A DNA stretch of 64,000 nt from Inquilinus limosus (lineage in GTDB: Bacteria; Pseudomonadota; Alphaproteobacteria; DSM-16000; Inquilinaceae): contig NZ_NHON01000031.1 of assembly GCF_002195995.1 (NCBI RefSeq), positions 1 to 64,000 of the forward strand, given 5' to 3'. Each line of letters begins with the position of its first letter. Within the stretch, counting starts at the first letter, position 1. The notes under the pieces were generated by a model. That model was given only the letters and a program-made list of their open reading frames with translations, was not told the origin of the DNA and did no database searches. The position numbers and the translations under genes were made by a program. Shown piece by piece: positions 53,194 through 62,661 of the stretch.

Positions 53194-54384
53194 ATGATGT
53201 CGGGATCCCGGACCGCGCGTCCCTACCGCGTATCCGCCATCGCCATCGGCCTTCTGTTCCTTGCCGGCTGCAACGAATCTTCCGAGAAACAGGCGCAGGC
53301 GCCGCAGATGCCGCCGCCGGCCGTCGGCGTCGTCACCGCGGCCAAGCGGCCGGTGGCCGAGGGCGTCACCTTCGTCGGCCGGGTCCAGGCGATCAACAAG
53401 GTCGACCTGGTGGCCCGGGTCGAGGGCTTCCTGCAGCAGCGCAACTACACCGAAGGCCAGGAGGTGAAGGCCGGCAACCTCCTGTTCGTGCTGGAGAAGG
53501 ACACCTACCAGGCCGCGGTCGACCAGGCCCAGGCCAATCTTTCCAGCGCCCAGGCCAATGCCGACAACGCCAAGCTGCAGGCCGACCGCGCCCGCGACCT
53601 GATCAAGAACCAGAACGTCTCGCAGGCCACGCTGGACGACCGCATCGCGGCCGAGAAGTCGGCCAACGCGGCGGTGCAGCAGAACCAGGCGGCGCTGGAG
53701 CAGGCGAAGATCAATCTCGGCTACACCCAGATCGCGGCCCCCTTCGACGGCCGCGTCGGCATCTCCACCTTCAGCGTCGGCGCGCTGGTCGGGCCCTCGA
53801 GCGGCGCCCTGGCCACCATCGTCAGCCAGGATCCGATCTACGTCACCTTCCCGGTCAGCGACCGCTTCATCCAGGACGTGCAGCAGGCCAGCGGGTCCGG
53901 CAGGGTCGAGCCGCAGGACGTGGTGGTGCACCTGACCCTGGCCAACGGGTCGCAATACCCGGAGAGCGGCAAGATCGACTTCACCGACGTCAAGGTCGAC
54001 CAGAACACCGACACGCTGCTGGTGCGGGCCGTCTTCGCCAACCCGAACCGCATCCTGACCGACGGGCAGTACGCCCGGGTGACGGCGGAGCGGAAGAACC
54101 CGGTCGAGGCGCTGGTGATCCCGCAGCGCGCGATCCTGACCGACCAGACCGGCAGCTACGTGCTGGTGGTGGGCCAGGACAAGAAGGCGGCCGCCAAGCA
54201 CATCACCACCGGCGCCAACCAGGGGGCCGACGTGGTGGTGCAGCAGGGGCTGAACGACGGCGACGTCGTCATCGTCGACGGGGTGCAGAAGGTGCGCCCG
54301 GGCCAGGAGGTGAACCCCGCCCCCGCCGCCGACCCGGCGCCGTCGGGCGCAGGACAGGCGCCGGCCAAGCCGGCGGGGAACTGA
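53194..54384 (+). CDS. RND efflux adaptor (membrane fusion protein), lipoprotein
   Basis: A 396-residue adaptor: LLFLAGC lipobox near residue 26, then [44 protein letters not shown], a helical hairpin (about residues 100-175) and [44 protein letters not shown]. The C-terminus is Ala/Pro-rich. AAGGAGA precedes two in-frame ATGs at 53194 and 53197. The pump follows 4 bp later. No regulator is adjacent. Confidence 0.93.
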   Translation: MMSGSRTARPYRVSAIAIGLLFLAGCNESSEKQAQAPQMPPPAVGVVTAAKRPVAEGVTFVGRVQAINKVDLVARVEGFLQQRNYTEGQEVKAGNLLFVLEKDTYQAAVDQAQANLSSAQANADNAKLQADRARDLIKNQNVSQATLDDRIAAEKSANAAVQQNQAALEQAKINLGYTQIAAPFDGRVGISTFSVGALVGPSSGALATIVSQDPIYVTFPVSDRFIQDVQQASGSGRVEPQDVVVHLTLANGSQYPESGKIDFTDVKVDQNTDTLLVRAVFANPNRILTDGQYARVTAERKNPVEALVIPQRAILTDQTGSYVLVVGQDKKAAAKHITTGANQGADVVVQQGLNDGDVVIVDGVQKVRPGQEVNPAPAADPAPSGAGQAPAKPAGN

Positions 54385-54388
54385 CCCC

Positions 54389-57300
54389 ATGCTGTCCTCG
54401 ATCTTCGTCGATCGCCCCCGCTTCGCGATCGTCATCGCCATCGTCATCACGCTGGCCGGGCTGATCGCGATCCGCAGCATCCCGATCGCGCAGTTCCCCG
54501 ACATCGTGCCGCCGCAGGTCTCGGTCAGCGGCGCCTATCCGGGCGCCAGCGCCGCCGTGGTCGAATCGACCGTGGCCCAGCCGATCGAGGCCCAGGTCAA
54601 CGGCGTCGACAACATGCTGTACATGTCGTCGACCAGCGGCAGCGACGGCTCCTACTCGCTGACCGTCAGCTTCGCGGTCGGCACCGACCCGGACATCAAC
54701 ACCGTCAACGTCCAGAACCGCGTGGCGCTGGCCGAGCCGAAGCTGCCGCAGGAGGTCTCGGCCCAGGGGCTGACGGTGAAGAAGCAGTCCTCGGCGATCC
54801 TGCAGCTGGTCACCATCTATTCGCCGGACAAGAGCCAGGACGGGCTGTTCCTGAACAACTACGCGATCATCAACCTGATCGACGCGCTGGGCCGCGTGCC
54901 CGGCGTCGGCCAAGCGTCGCTGTTCGGCACCCAGAACTACGCGATGCGGATCTGGTACAGCACCGATTCGCTGACCAGCTTCGGCCTGACCCCGAACGAC
55001 ATCGTCACGGCGGTGCAGAGCCAGAACGTGCAGGCCGCGGTCGGCCGGCTGGGCGCCCAGCCGATGCCGGACGACCAGCAGATCCAGGTGACGCTGCAGA
55101 CCCTGGGCCGGCTGACCGACGTCAAGCAGTTCGAGAACATCATCCTGCGCGCCAACCCCGACGGGTCGGTGGTGCGGCTGAAGGACGTGGCGCGGCTGGA
55201 GCTGAACAGCCAGTCCTACGACACCACGGGCCGGCTGAACGGCGCTCCGGCCGCGGTGATCGGCATCTTCCAGTCGCCCGGATCGAACGCCGTCGCCGCC
55301 GCCGAGGGCGTGCGGGCGGAGATGGACAAGCTGAAGGCCCGCTTCCCCGCCGGCGTCGACTACAAGGTCACCTACGACACCACCGTCTTCGTCAGCGAGA
55401 CGATCAGCGAGGTGATCAAGACCCTGCTCGAAGCCTTCGTGCTGGTCGCGATCGTGGTGTTCGTGTTCCTGGGCAACCTGCGGGCGACGCTGATCCCGAT
55501 CATCGCCGTGCCGGTGTCGCTGATCGGCACCTTCGCCGTGCTGCTGGTGCTGGGCTTCTCCGCCAACACCATCTCGATGTTCGCGATGATCCTGGCGATC
55601 GGCATCGTCGTCGACGACGCCATCGTCGTGGTCGAGAATGTCGAGCGGGTGATGGCCGAGACCGGCCTGCCGGCCCGGGAGGCGACCAAGCAGGCGATGC
55701 GCGAGATCACCGCGCCGATCATCGCCATCACCCTCGTCCTGCTGTCGGTGTTCGTGCCGGTCGGCTTCATCCCGGGCATCACCGGCGAGCTGTATTCGCA
55801 ATTCGCCGTCACCGTGTCGGTGGCGATGCTGATCTCGGCCCTGAACGCGCTGACGCTGAGCCCGGCGCTGTGCGGCGTGTTCCTGAAGCCGCACCAGCCC
55901 GGCCACCGCCCCGGCCTGTACGGCCGGATCATGGGCCGCGTCTCCGGCGGCATCGACAAGGTGCGCGACGGCTATGCCTGGATCGTCGCCCGGCTGGTCC
56001 GGATGGCGGTGCTGTCGATCGCGCTGGTCGCCGCCTTCGGCGGGCTGGCCTGGCTGATCAACAGCGCCACGCCGACCGGCTTCCTGCCGGAGGAGGACCA
56101 GGGCCTGTTCTTCGTCGAGATGAAGCTGCCGCCGGCCGCCGCCGTCAGCCGCACCACCCAGGTGACGGAGCAGGTCGAGGCGCTGGTCAAGGACATCCCC
56201 GGCGTCGCCGACATCACCGGCGTGGTCGGCCGCAGCTTCATCGATGGCCTCGCCGAGCCGAACGCCGCCTTCCTGGTGGTGTCGCTGAAGCCGTTCGAGG
56301 AGCGGGTGGCGCAGGGCATCACGGTGTTCGACGTGATCCGCCAGGTGGCGATCCGCACCGCCGGCGTGCGCGACGCGCTGATCATCCCGCTGAACCTGCC
56401 GCCGATCATCGGCCTCGGCACCGCCGGCGGCTTCCAGTACCAGCTCGAGGATCTGGAGGGCAAAAGCCCGAACGAGCTGGCGTCGGTGGCGCAGGGGCTG
56501 GTGGTGGCCGCCAACCAGACGCCGGGTCTGACCCAGGTGTTCACCTCCTACAACGCCAACACGCCGCAGATCTTCCTGAACCTGGACCGCGAGAAGGCGC
56601 AGACCCTGGGCGTCGGCATCAGCGCCATCTTCAATGCGCTGCAGGCGACGCTGGGCGGCTTCTACATCAACGACTTCAACCTGTTCGGCCGCACCTGGCA
56701 GGTGATCGCCCAGGGCGAGGCGAACGACCGGCGGACGGTCGACGACATCTACCGGATCTATGTCCGCTCATCGTCCGGCCAGATGGTGCCGATGCGGTCG
56801 CTGGTCGATGCCCAGCAGCAGCTGGGGCCGCTGTTCATCACCCGCTACAACAACTACCGCGCGGTCAGCATCCTCGGCAGCGCCGCGCCCGGCGTCAGTT
56901 CCGGCCAGTCGCTGGCGGCGATGACCCAGGCCTCCACCGCCACCCTGCCGCCCGGCTACGGCTTCGAATGGACCGGCACGGCGCTGCAGGAGCTGCAGGC
57001 GGCCGGCCAGACCGGCTTCATCCTCGGCCTCGCCGTGCTGTTCGCCTATCTGTTCCTGGTGGCGCTGTATGAGAGCTGGTCGATCCCGATCGGCGTGCTG
57101 CTGTCGGTCACGGTCGGCGTGGTCGGCGGCCTGGCGGCGCTGTGGATCGCCGGGCTGTCGAACGACGTCTACGCCCAGATCGGCATCATCGTGCTGATCG
57201 CCCTGGCCAGCAAGAACGGCATCCTGATCGTCGAGTTCGCCAAGGCCAAGCGCGAGGAGGGGTCGTCGATCACCGACGCGGCGATCGAGGGCGCCCGGCT

Positions 57301-57571
57301 GCGCTTCCGGCCGGTGATGATGACCAGCTTCGCCTTCATCCTGGGCCTGGTGCCGCTGGTGACGGCGGCGGGCGCAGCCGCGGCCAGCCGGCGCGGCGTC
57401 GGCACCTCGGTGTTCGGCGGCATGATCGCGGCCTCGGCGGTCGGCATCTTCCTGATCCCGATGCTGTACGTCACCCTGCAGCGTGTGCGCGAATGGGTGC
57501 ATGAGAAGCTGCTGGGCGGCTCGATCGCGCCCAAGCCCCGGACCGAGGCGCCGAGCACGCCGGCCGAATGA
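54389..57571 (+). CDS. RND efflux pump inner-membrane protein (HAE1 family)
   Basis: A 1060-residue AcrB-like pump, second of the window. [29 protein letters not shown] is the first helix, [20 protein letters not shown] the proton-relay region, and [43 protein letters not shown] the second-half equivalent. It lies after its adaptor by 4 bp and before a strong terminator. No outer-membrane factor gene is adjacent. Confidence 0.95.
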   Translation: MLSSIFVDRPRFAIVIAIVITLAGLIAIRSIPIAQFPDIVPPQVSVSGAYPGASAAVVESTVAQPIEAQVNGVDNMLYMSSTSGSDGSYSLTVSFAVGTDPDINTVNVQNRVALAEPKLPQEVSAQGLTVKKQSSAILQLVTIYSPDKSQDGLFLNNYAIINLIDALGRVPGVGQASLFGTQNYAMRIWYSTDSLTSFGLTPNDIVTAVQSQNVQAAVGRLGAQPMPDDQQIQVTLQTLGRLTDVKQFENIILRANPDGSVVRLKDVARLELNSQSYDTTGRLNGAPAAVIGIFQSPGSNAVAAAEGVRAEMDKLKARFPAGVDYKVTYDTTVFVSETISEVIKTLLEAFVLVAIVVFVFLGNLRATLIPIIAVPVSLIGTFAVLLVLGFSANTISMFAMILAIGIVVDDAIVVVENVERVMAETGLPAREATKQAMREITAPIIAITLVLLSVFVPVGFIPGITGELYSQFAVTVSVAMLISALNALTLSPALCGVFLKPHQPGHRPGLYGRIMGRVSGGIDKVRDGYAWIVARLVRMAVLSIALVAAFGGLAWLINSATPTGFLPEEDQGLFFVEMKLPPAAAVSRTTQVTEQVEALVKDIPGVADITGVVGRSFIDGLAEPNAAFLVVSLKPFEERVAQGITVFDVIRQVAIRTAGVRDALIIPLNLPPIIGLGTAGGFQYQLEDLEGKSPNELASVAQGLVVAANQTPGLTQVFTSYNANTPQIFLNLDREKAQTLGVGISAIFNALQATLGGFYINDFNLFGRTWQVIAQGEANDRRTVDDIYRIYVRSSSGQMVPMRSLVDAQQQLGPLFITRYNNYRAVSILGSAAPGVSSGQSLAAMTQASTATLPPGYGFEWTGTALQELQAAGQTGFILGLAVLFAYLFLVALYESWSIPIGVLLSVTVGVVGGLAALWIAGLSNDVYAQIGIIVLIALASKNGILIVEFAKAKREEGSSITDAAIEGARLRFRPVMMTSFAFILGLVPLVTAAGAAAASRRGVGTSVFGGMIAASAVGIFLIPMLYVTLQRVREWVHEKLLGGSIAPKPRTEAPSTPAE

Positions 57572-57573
57572 CG

Positions 57574-57610
57574 AAGGGCGGCTCCCGCGGGAGCCGCCCT
57601 TTCTCTTTTG
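57574..57610 (+). terminator. Intrinsic terminator after the second RND pump
   Basis: AAGGGCGGCTCCCG and CGGGAGCCGCCCTT form a perfect 14-bp arm palindrome, followed by TCTCTTTT. Two bases past the pump's stop codon. Confidence 0.92.
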
Positions 57611-57687
57611 CTGCCAGAGCATGACCGTTTCGGGTCGAATCACGCTGATTGCCTCTCCCGCAAGCGAGACCCCTTCAGATTACTCAC

Positions 57688-57775
57688 CGTCATTGCGAGG
57701 AGGCGAAGCCGACGAAGCAATCCAGGGGCCGGTGCGCATTGGCCCCTGGATCGCTTCGCTGCGCTCGCAATGACG
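57688..57775. repeat. Type A palindromic repeat, copy 8
   Basis: Same orientation as copies 1 and 5. Outer flanks TTGCCTCTCCCGCAAGCGAG (57649) on the left; on the right only a GGGAATTCTGAGAGGCAA fragment remains. It lies between the RND terminator and the SH3 gene (converging 3' ends). Confidence 0.9.
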
Positions 57776-57844
57776 GTTTGGGAATTCTGAGAGGCAATCT
57801 CAGCGCGATCCCTGCACCGTGATCCGTCCCGATATCACCCGGCG

Positions 57845-58246
57845 CTAATGCGCCCAGCGGCCGCGGTCGTGGTACCAGGGCCGGCCGCGGTAGTAGTTGT
57901 CCCAGTACGGGCCGGCGTCGAAGGTGATGACCGGCACGCCGATCCGTGGGGCGACGTCGACGATCACCCGCCGGCGCCGCTCGAAATCCGCCGCCAGGAA
58001 GCGGCCGGGCGCCCAGCCGCGGTCGGGACCGATGCCGATGTCGCACCAGGCCCAGCCGCCGAGGCAGCCGAAGATCTGCACCGGCACGCCCGGCCGCACC
58101 CTTGCGACCGTCGGATAGTCGGCGCTGGGGCCGGCGCGCAGCCGCACCGACGCGGTGGTGTAGCCCGGCGCGGCGTTGGCCGCCGTCGCCGTCAGGGCTG
58201 TCATCGCCAGCCCGGCCGCAGCCGCCAGGGCGAGCTTCCATCTCAT
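57845..58246 (-). CDS. Exported SH3-domain protein
   Basis: A 133-residue protein: signal peptide (AxA near 25), then a bacterial SH3 (SH3b) domain YTTASVRLRAGPSADYPTVARVRPGVPVQIFGCLGGWAWCDI, two Cys in it, and a basic/aromatic C-terminus (YWDNYYRGRPWYHDRGRWAH). Such proteins may bind peptidoglycan or other envelope partners. Confidence 0.85.
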   Translation of the reverse strand: MRWKLALAAAAGLAMTALTATAANAAPGYTTASVRLRAGPSADYPTVARVRPGVPVQIFGCLGGWAWCDIGIGPDRGWAPGRFLAADFERRRRVIVDVAPRIGVPVITFDAGPYWDNYYRGRPWYHDRGRWAH

Positions 58247-58364
58247 GATCGAACTCCAGGGAATGGATCCCCCTTCGTCCGCTTCAACGCGGCCGGGCCG
58301 GAATCCGGTCGCCGGGATCAGGGGGCGCGGCGCCTTGCCTCACCCCGTCTCACCCCGCCGCCCT

Positions 58365-59579
58365 TCACCCCACCCGCTTCGCCGCATCCAGGCCGCGGGA
58401 CAGGTCGCGCTCCAGGTCCTCGATCCCTTCGAGCCCGATCGACAGGCGCACCAGCCCCTCGGTGATGCCCATGGCGGCGCGGTCCGCCGCCTCCATCGCC
58501 CGGTGGGTGGTGGTGGTCGGGTGGGTGGCAAGCGACTTGGTGTCGCCGAGATTGTTCGAGATGTCGACCAGCCGCAGCGCGTTGAGGAAGGCGAAGGCCG
58601 CCGCCCTGCTGCCCAGGTCGAGCGAGACCAGCGTGCCGCCGTTCTTCATCTGGCGCTTCGCCAGCGCGTGATGCGGATGGCTCTCCAGCCAGGGATAGCG
58701 CACCGCCTTCGCGGCCGGATGCGCCTCGATCAGCTGCGCCAGGCGGTGGGCGCTGGCGACCTGGCGTTCGACCCGCAGGCCCAGCGTCTCCAGCCCCTTC
58801 ACCAGCACCCAGGCGTTGAACGGCGACAGGGCCGGGCCGGTGTGCCGGTAATAGGGCAGGAAGTCGTCGTTGAGGAACTTCCTGTCCGCCAGCACGGCGC
58901 CGCCCAGCACCCGGCCCTGGCCGTCGATATGCTTGGTGGCGGAATAGATCACCACATCGGCGCCGAGCTCGAGCGGCTTCTGGCCCAGCGGCGTGGCGAA
59001 GACGTTGTCGATGAACACCTTGGCGCCGGCGGCATGGGCGATCTTCGCCACCGCGGCGACGTCGACCAGGTCCAGCGTCGGGTTGGCCGGCGTCTCCAGG
59101 AACACCGCCCGGGTGTTCGGCCGCATCGCCGCCTCCCAGGCCGCGAGATCGCCGCCATCGACGAAGGTGGTGGTGATGCCGTAGCGCGGCAGGATGGTGC
59201 CGAGGATGACGAAGCAGGAGCCGAACAGCGCCCGGCTGGCCACCACATGGTCGCCGCCGCGCAGATGGCAGAACAGGGCGGTGAACACGCCCGACATGCC
59301 GCTGGCGGTGACGTGACAGCCCTCCGCCCCTTCCAGCAGGGCCAGGCGCTGCTCCAGCACCTCCAGCGTCGGGTTGCCGTAGCGGGAATAGACGAAGCCC
59401 GGCTCGTCGCCGGTGAAGCGCGCCTCGGCCGCCTCGGCGCTGTCATAGACGAAGCCCGAGGTCAGGAAGATCGCCTCGGAGGTCTCGCCATAGGGCGTTC
59501 GTCGGACGCCGCCGCGGATCAACGCGGTCTCGGGGCCGAATTCGTCTTCGCTCGGCTGGGGGGCTTCGTATCGATCCAT
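58365..59579 (-). CDS. metZ: O-succinylhomoserine sulfhydrylase
   Basis: A 404-residue PLP enzyme that makes homocysteine from O-succinylhomoserine and sulfide, used by bacteria without MetB/MetC. The PLP Lys is in VVIYSATKHIDGQGRVLGGAVL, with VFLETPANPTLDLVDVAAV and IDNVFATPLGQKPLELGADVVIYS before it. The MetZ N-terminus (PETALIRGGVRRTPYGETSEAIFLTSGFVYD) fits. A SAM-II riboswitch lies 55 bp upstream. GAGGAG precedes the ATG. Confidence 0.94.
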   Translation of the reverse strand: MDRYEAPQPSEDEFGPETALIRGGVRRTPYGETSEAIFLTSGFVYDSAEAAEARFTGDEPGFVYSRYGNPTLEVLEQRLALLEGAEGCHVTASGMSGVFTALFCHLRGGDHVVASRALFGSCFVILGTILPRYGITTTFVDGGDLAAWEAAMRPNTRAVFLETPANPTLDLVDVAAVAKIAHAAGAKVFIDNVFATPLGQKPLELGADVVIYSATKHIDGQGRVLGGAVLADRKFLNDDFLPYYRHTGPALSPFNAWVLVKGLETLGLRVERQVASAHRLAQLIEAHPAAKAVRYPWLESHPHHALAKRQMKNGGTLVSLDLGSRAAAFAFLNALRLVDISNNLGDTKSLATHPTTTTHRAMEAADRAAMGITEGLVRLSIGLEGIEDLERDLSRGLDAAKRVG

Positions 59580-59633
59580 TGCACCGACTCCTCGACCCGA
59601 CCGGGAGGCGGCTGCGTGCGGGACCTGCGCGCA

Positions 59634-59690
59634 CCCGACCTTTTAGCGGAGATTAACGTGGCCGCAAGCCGGTCGGCTCAAATCACCACG
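59634..59690 (-). promoter_or_regulatory. SAM-II riboswitch of metZ
   Basis: On the minus strand: CGTGGTGATTTGAGCC, then GACCGGCTTGCGGCCACG, TTAATCTCCGCTAAAAGG and TCGGG. P1 pairs CGTGG with CCACG, and the pseudoknot pairs CCGACC with GGTCGG. This is the SAM-II pattern, including GATTTG, GCTTGC and GCTAAAA, found in alphaproteobacteria before met genes. SAM binding should turn off metZ. Confidence 0.93.
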
Positions 59691-59810
59691 GGGCCGCGTC
59701 GAAGGCGACCGATGCAAGACTTATCGGCAAAACGGCGATCGGGCAATGCGTTTTCCCTGCGGCAACGGCGCCCCAGCCCTGCACCGGCCGATTCCCGACA
59801 GGCACCCCGA

Positions 59811-60254
59811 TCAACCGACCACGTGCAGCGTCCGGCTCTTGCCGCCGCGGATCCGGTCCGCGGCACCGGCCCCCCAGCCATAGTCCAGCACCAGCTCCTG
59901 CCCCGGCTCGACCGGCCGGATGGCGCGGAAGGTCAGGGTCTTCGCCGCCACGTCGATCTCGACATCGATATTCGGTGAGTCGCTGGCGTTGAACAGGCTG
60001 CCGACGCCCAGGCTGACGGCCCGCGGCCGCCCCTCCTCCGGCCAGGCGTAGACATAGTCGTCGAGGATCGTCGCCTCGCAGCGGCGCCAATCCTCCTGGT
60101 CCAGCAGCAGAACCGGGTTGCGGCAGATGACTTCGCCGCGGGCGAAGCGCCGCGTGGCGAACACCCCTCTTCCAGCCGCCGCGACCTTGCGGACGGCAAC
60201 CCCCTTGTCGTCCGGTGTCATTCCTTGCGGCGGCTCGTCGGTGGATCGGATCAT
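59811..60254 (-). CDS. SET-domain protein
   Basis: A 147-residue protein with SET features: VAVRKVAAAGRGVFATRRFARGEVI at the start, SLFNASDSPNI (like the N-H-S motif), and PVEPGQELVLDYGWG at the end (Y-catalytic region). SET domains methylate protein lysine; bacterial ones modify ribosomal proteins or host histones. The start is uncertain (no clear Shine-Dalgarno; alternatives at 60284 and 60221). Confidence 0.8.
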   Translation of the reverse strand: MIRSTDEPPQGMTPDDKGVAVRKVAAAGRGVFATRRFARGEVICRNPVLLLDQEDWRRCEATILDDYVYAWPEEGRPRAVSLGVGSLFNASDSPNIDVEIDVAAKTLTFRAIRPVEPGQELVLDYGWGAGAADRIRGGKSRTLHVVG

Positions 60255-60310
60255 GGCGGCGAGGCTGCCCGCCCCGCCGATCAAAATTCCATCGGGATCA
60301 GGGCCGCCGG

Positions 60311-60790
60311 TCAGCCGCGATCCTCGGCCAGGGTGTAGAGCACGAAGGGCAGCTCAAGCCCCTCATAGAGCCGGCGATACTCCCGGCACAGGCGGAAGCC
60401 GCGGGATTCGTAGAAGCCGCGGGCGAGCCGGTTGTGGGCGAAGCTCTCCAGCGTCCGGCAGCCGCGGGCCACGGCGTCGGACAGCAGCGCGGTACCGACC
60501 GACCGGCCCTGCGCCGCCGGGTCGACGAACAGCATGTCGAGATGCGACCCGGTCATCAGCGAGAAGCCGAGCGGCATGCCCTCCGCATCCACGGCGATGC
60601 GCAAATCGGGCAGCCGCGCGGCGAAGCGGCGGGCGAAATCCTCCGGCCGCTTGCGGTCCAGGATCGTGGCCGGGAGGATATGCTCGAAGGCGGCGCGGGT
60701 GCTGCGCCAGGCCACCTCCGCCAGGGCCGGCAGGTCCGCCGCCACCGGCGGCCGGACCGTCACCGCCTTGGCCATCGTCGTATCATCCAT
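60311..60790 (-). CDS. GNAT-family N-acetyltransferase
   Basis: A 159-residue GNAT protein: VTVRPPVAADLPALAEVAWRSTRAAFEHILPA, LDMLFVDPAAQGRSVGTALLSDAVARGC and LESFAHNRLARGFYESRGFRLCREY. It starts 2 bp past the permease stop, so belongs to the ABC operon. It could modify the transported compound or be a self-protection enzyme. Substrate unknown. Confidence 0.85.
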   Translation of the reverse strand: MDDTTMAKAVTVRPPVAADLPALAEVAWRSTRAAFEHILPATILDRKRPEDFARRFAARLPDLRIAVDAEGMPLGFSLMTGSHLDMLFVDPAAQGRSVGTALLSDAVARGCRTLESFAHNRLARGFYESRGFRLCREYRRLYEGLELPFVLYTLAEDRG

Positions 60791-60792
60791 GA

Positions 60793-61662
60793 TTATCCGG
60801 CGCCCCGAAGCCTGGGATCGAGGGCGTCGCGCAGCCCGTCGCCCAGCAGGTTGAAGCCGAAAGACGCCAACAGGATGGCAAGGCCGGAGAAGATCGAATC
60901 CCAAGGGCTCAGCAGCAGGTAGCCGCGCGCCTCGGCCAGCATGCGGCCGAGCGACGGCGTCGGCGGCTGGGTGCCGAGGCCGAGGAAGGACAGCGACGCC
61001 TCGACCAGGATGGCGGTGGAGAGCGACAGGCTGGCCTGGACCAGGATGACGCTGGCCAGGTTGGGCAGCACGTGGCGCAGCAGCACCCGCCCCTCCCCCG
61101 CCCCGATGGCGCGGGCACCCAGCACATACTGGCTGCCGGCCACCACCAGGGCCGGGCCGCGCAGGAGGCGGGCAAAGACCGGGATGTAGACCACGCCGAT
61201 CGCCAGCGCCGTGGTCGTCGCCCCCGGCCCGAGCATGGCGACGATGCCGATCGCCAGCAGGATGATCGGGAAGGCGAACAGGATGTCCATCAGCCGCATC
61301 CCGGCGCGGTCGAGCCAGCCGCCGCGCAAAGCCGCGGCCACGCCCAGGCTGCCGCCGATGACGAGCGCCAGCAGCACCGCGCTGGCCGAGGCGGCGAGCG
61401 AGGCGCGATAGCCGTAGAGGATGCGCGACAGCACGTCCCGGCCGAACTGGTCGGTGCCGAGCCAGGCGGCGGCGCTCGGGCCTTTCATCCGCCGGATCAC
61501 ATGCTGGGCCAGCGGGTCGTCCGGCGCGATCCACGGCGCCAGCAGCGCCGCCGCGACCTGCAGCAGCACCAGCGCCCCGCCGATCCAGACCAGCGGGTGC
61601 CGCGGCGCCGCGATGCGGCGTCGCGACGGTGGGGCCAGGGTCTCCGGCAGCGGTGCGGTCAT
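60793..61662 (-). CDS. Oligopeptide-type ABC transporter permease (DppC-like)
   Basis: A 289-residue inner-membrane permease with about six helices. The DppC pattern is present: DPLAQHVIRRMKGPSAAAWLGTDQFGRDVLSRILYGYRASL near residues 50-90, and EAA-loop GAGEGRVLLRHVLPNLASVILVQ. It overlaps the DppB-like gene by 4 bases. Together with it and the binding protein it imports dipeptides, oligopeptides or nickel-like compounds. No ATPase gene is in the window. Confidence 0.93.
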   Translation of the reverse strand: MTAPLPETLAPPSRRRIAAPRHPLVWIGGALVLLQVAAALLAPWIAPDDPLAQHVIRRMKGPSAAAWLGTDQFGRDVLSRILYGYRASLAASASAVLLALVIGGSLGVAAALRGGWLDRAGMRLMDILFAFPIILLAIGIVAMLGPGATTTALAIGVVYIPVFARLLRGPALVVAGSQYVLGARAIGAGEGRVLLRHVLPNLASVILVQASLSLSTAILVEASLSFLGLGTQPPTPSLGRMLAEARGYLLLSPWDSIFSGLAILLASFGFNLLGDGLRDALDPRLRGAG

Positions 61663-62609
61663 CTGAGGCCGATCCGCGGGTCGAGCGCTGCGTAGAGCAT
61701 GTCGGTGACGAAGTTCACGACCACGAATCCGGCGGTGACCAGCAGGATCGCCGCCTGGATCAGCGGGTAGTTCCGCTCCGCGATCGCGCCCAGCATCAGC
61801 CGGCCGAGCCCCGGCAGGGCGAAGACCTGCTCGACCACGATGGCGCCGCCGAACAGGTAGCCGGCGGAGATGCCGAGCGCGGTGACGAAGGGGATCATGG
61901 CGTTGCGGAAGGCATGGTGGAACACCACCGACCGCTCGCTGACGCCCTTGGCCCGGGCGGTGCGGATATAATCCTGCCCCAGCGCGTCGAGCATGGCGGA
62001 GCGGACGATGCGCGACAGCGAGGCCAGCACCGGCACGGCCAGGGCGATCGTCGGCAGCAGCATGCGCTGCAGGTTGCCGACCGGGTCATCGGCCAGCGGC
62101 ACGAAGCCGATCGCCGGGAAGGCCGGGAACACGCCGTGGAACAGGTAGATCAGCAGCGCCCCGAGCCAGAAGGACGGCACGGTGACGCCGGCGATGGTGA
62201 CGACGCGCACCAGGTAGTCGCGGGCGGAGTTGCGGAAATAGGCCATCAGGCAGCCGGCCGGCACCGCCAGCGCCACCGACACGGCCAGCGCCAGCAGCGT
62301 CACCTCGATGGTGACGCCGATCCGGGCCGCGATCTCCTCCAGCACCGGCCGGCCGGTCCACAGGCTGGTGCCGAGATCGCCGGTCAGCAGCCCGCCGAGC
62401 CAGGCGAGGTACTGCGTCACCAGCGGCTGATCGAGGCCGAGGCGCTGGCGCAGCGCCGCGATCCGGTCGGGCGTCACCTCGCTGTTGGCGCCGAGCATGA
62501 TCTGCACCGCGTCGCCGGGGATCAGCCGGATCATCAGGAAGGCGACGACCGAGACCCCGAACAGCACCACCAGCAGGTCGAGCAGCCGCCCGGTCAGGAA
62601 ACGGGCCAT
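61659..62609 (-). CDS. Oligopeptide-type ABC transporter permease (DppB-like)
   Basis: A 316-residue permease with about six helices: RFLTGRLLDLLVVLFGVSVVAFLMIRLIPGDAV at the start is the DppB signature, and QDYIRTARAKGVSERSVVFHHAFRNAMIPFVTALG the ATPase-contact loop. The ATG at 62609 has AGAGG upstream; the frame is open to an ATG at 62630. It lies 52 bp after the binding protein. Confidence 0.93.
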   Translation of the reverse strand: MARFLTGRLLDLLVVLFGVSVVAFLMIRLIPGDAVQIMLGANSEVTPDRIAALRQRLGLDQPLVTQYLAWLGGLLTGDLGTSLWTGRPVLEEIAARIGVTIEVTLLALAVSVALAVPAGCLMAYFRNSARDYLVRVVTIAGVTVPSFWLGALLIYLFHGVFPAFPAIGFVPLADDPVGNLQRMLLPTIALAVPVLASLSRIVRSAMLDALGQDYIRTARAKGVSERSVVFHHAFRNAMIPFVTALGISAGYLFGGAIVVEQVFALPGLGRLMLGAIAERNYPLIQAAILLVTAGFVVVNFVTDMLYAALDPRIGLR

Positions 62610-62661
62610 GCCTGCCTCTGGTCCGGCCATTGCCTGAAGAGTCCCCCCGCGCGTACCCCTA

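Noticed and set aside
212-57775. Type A repeats considered as a CRISPR array
   Set aside because: Copies are tens of kilobases apart with no regular spacers and no cas genes; each is an individual palindrome.
47071-59579. The two trans-sulfuration enzymes (47071 and 58365) considered as duplicates of one gene
   Set aside because: Their N-termini and several motifs differ, and only the second has the SAM-II riboswitch and MetZ-type sequence; they are different subfamilies.
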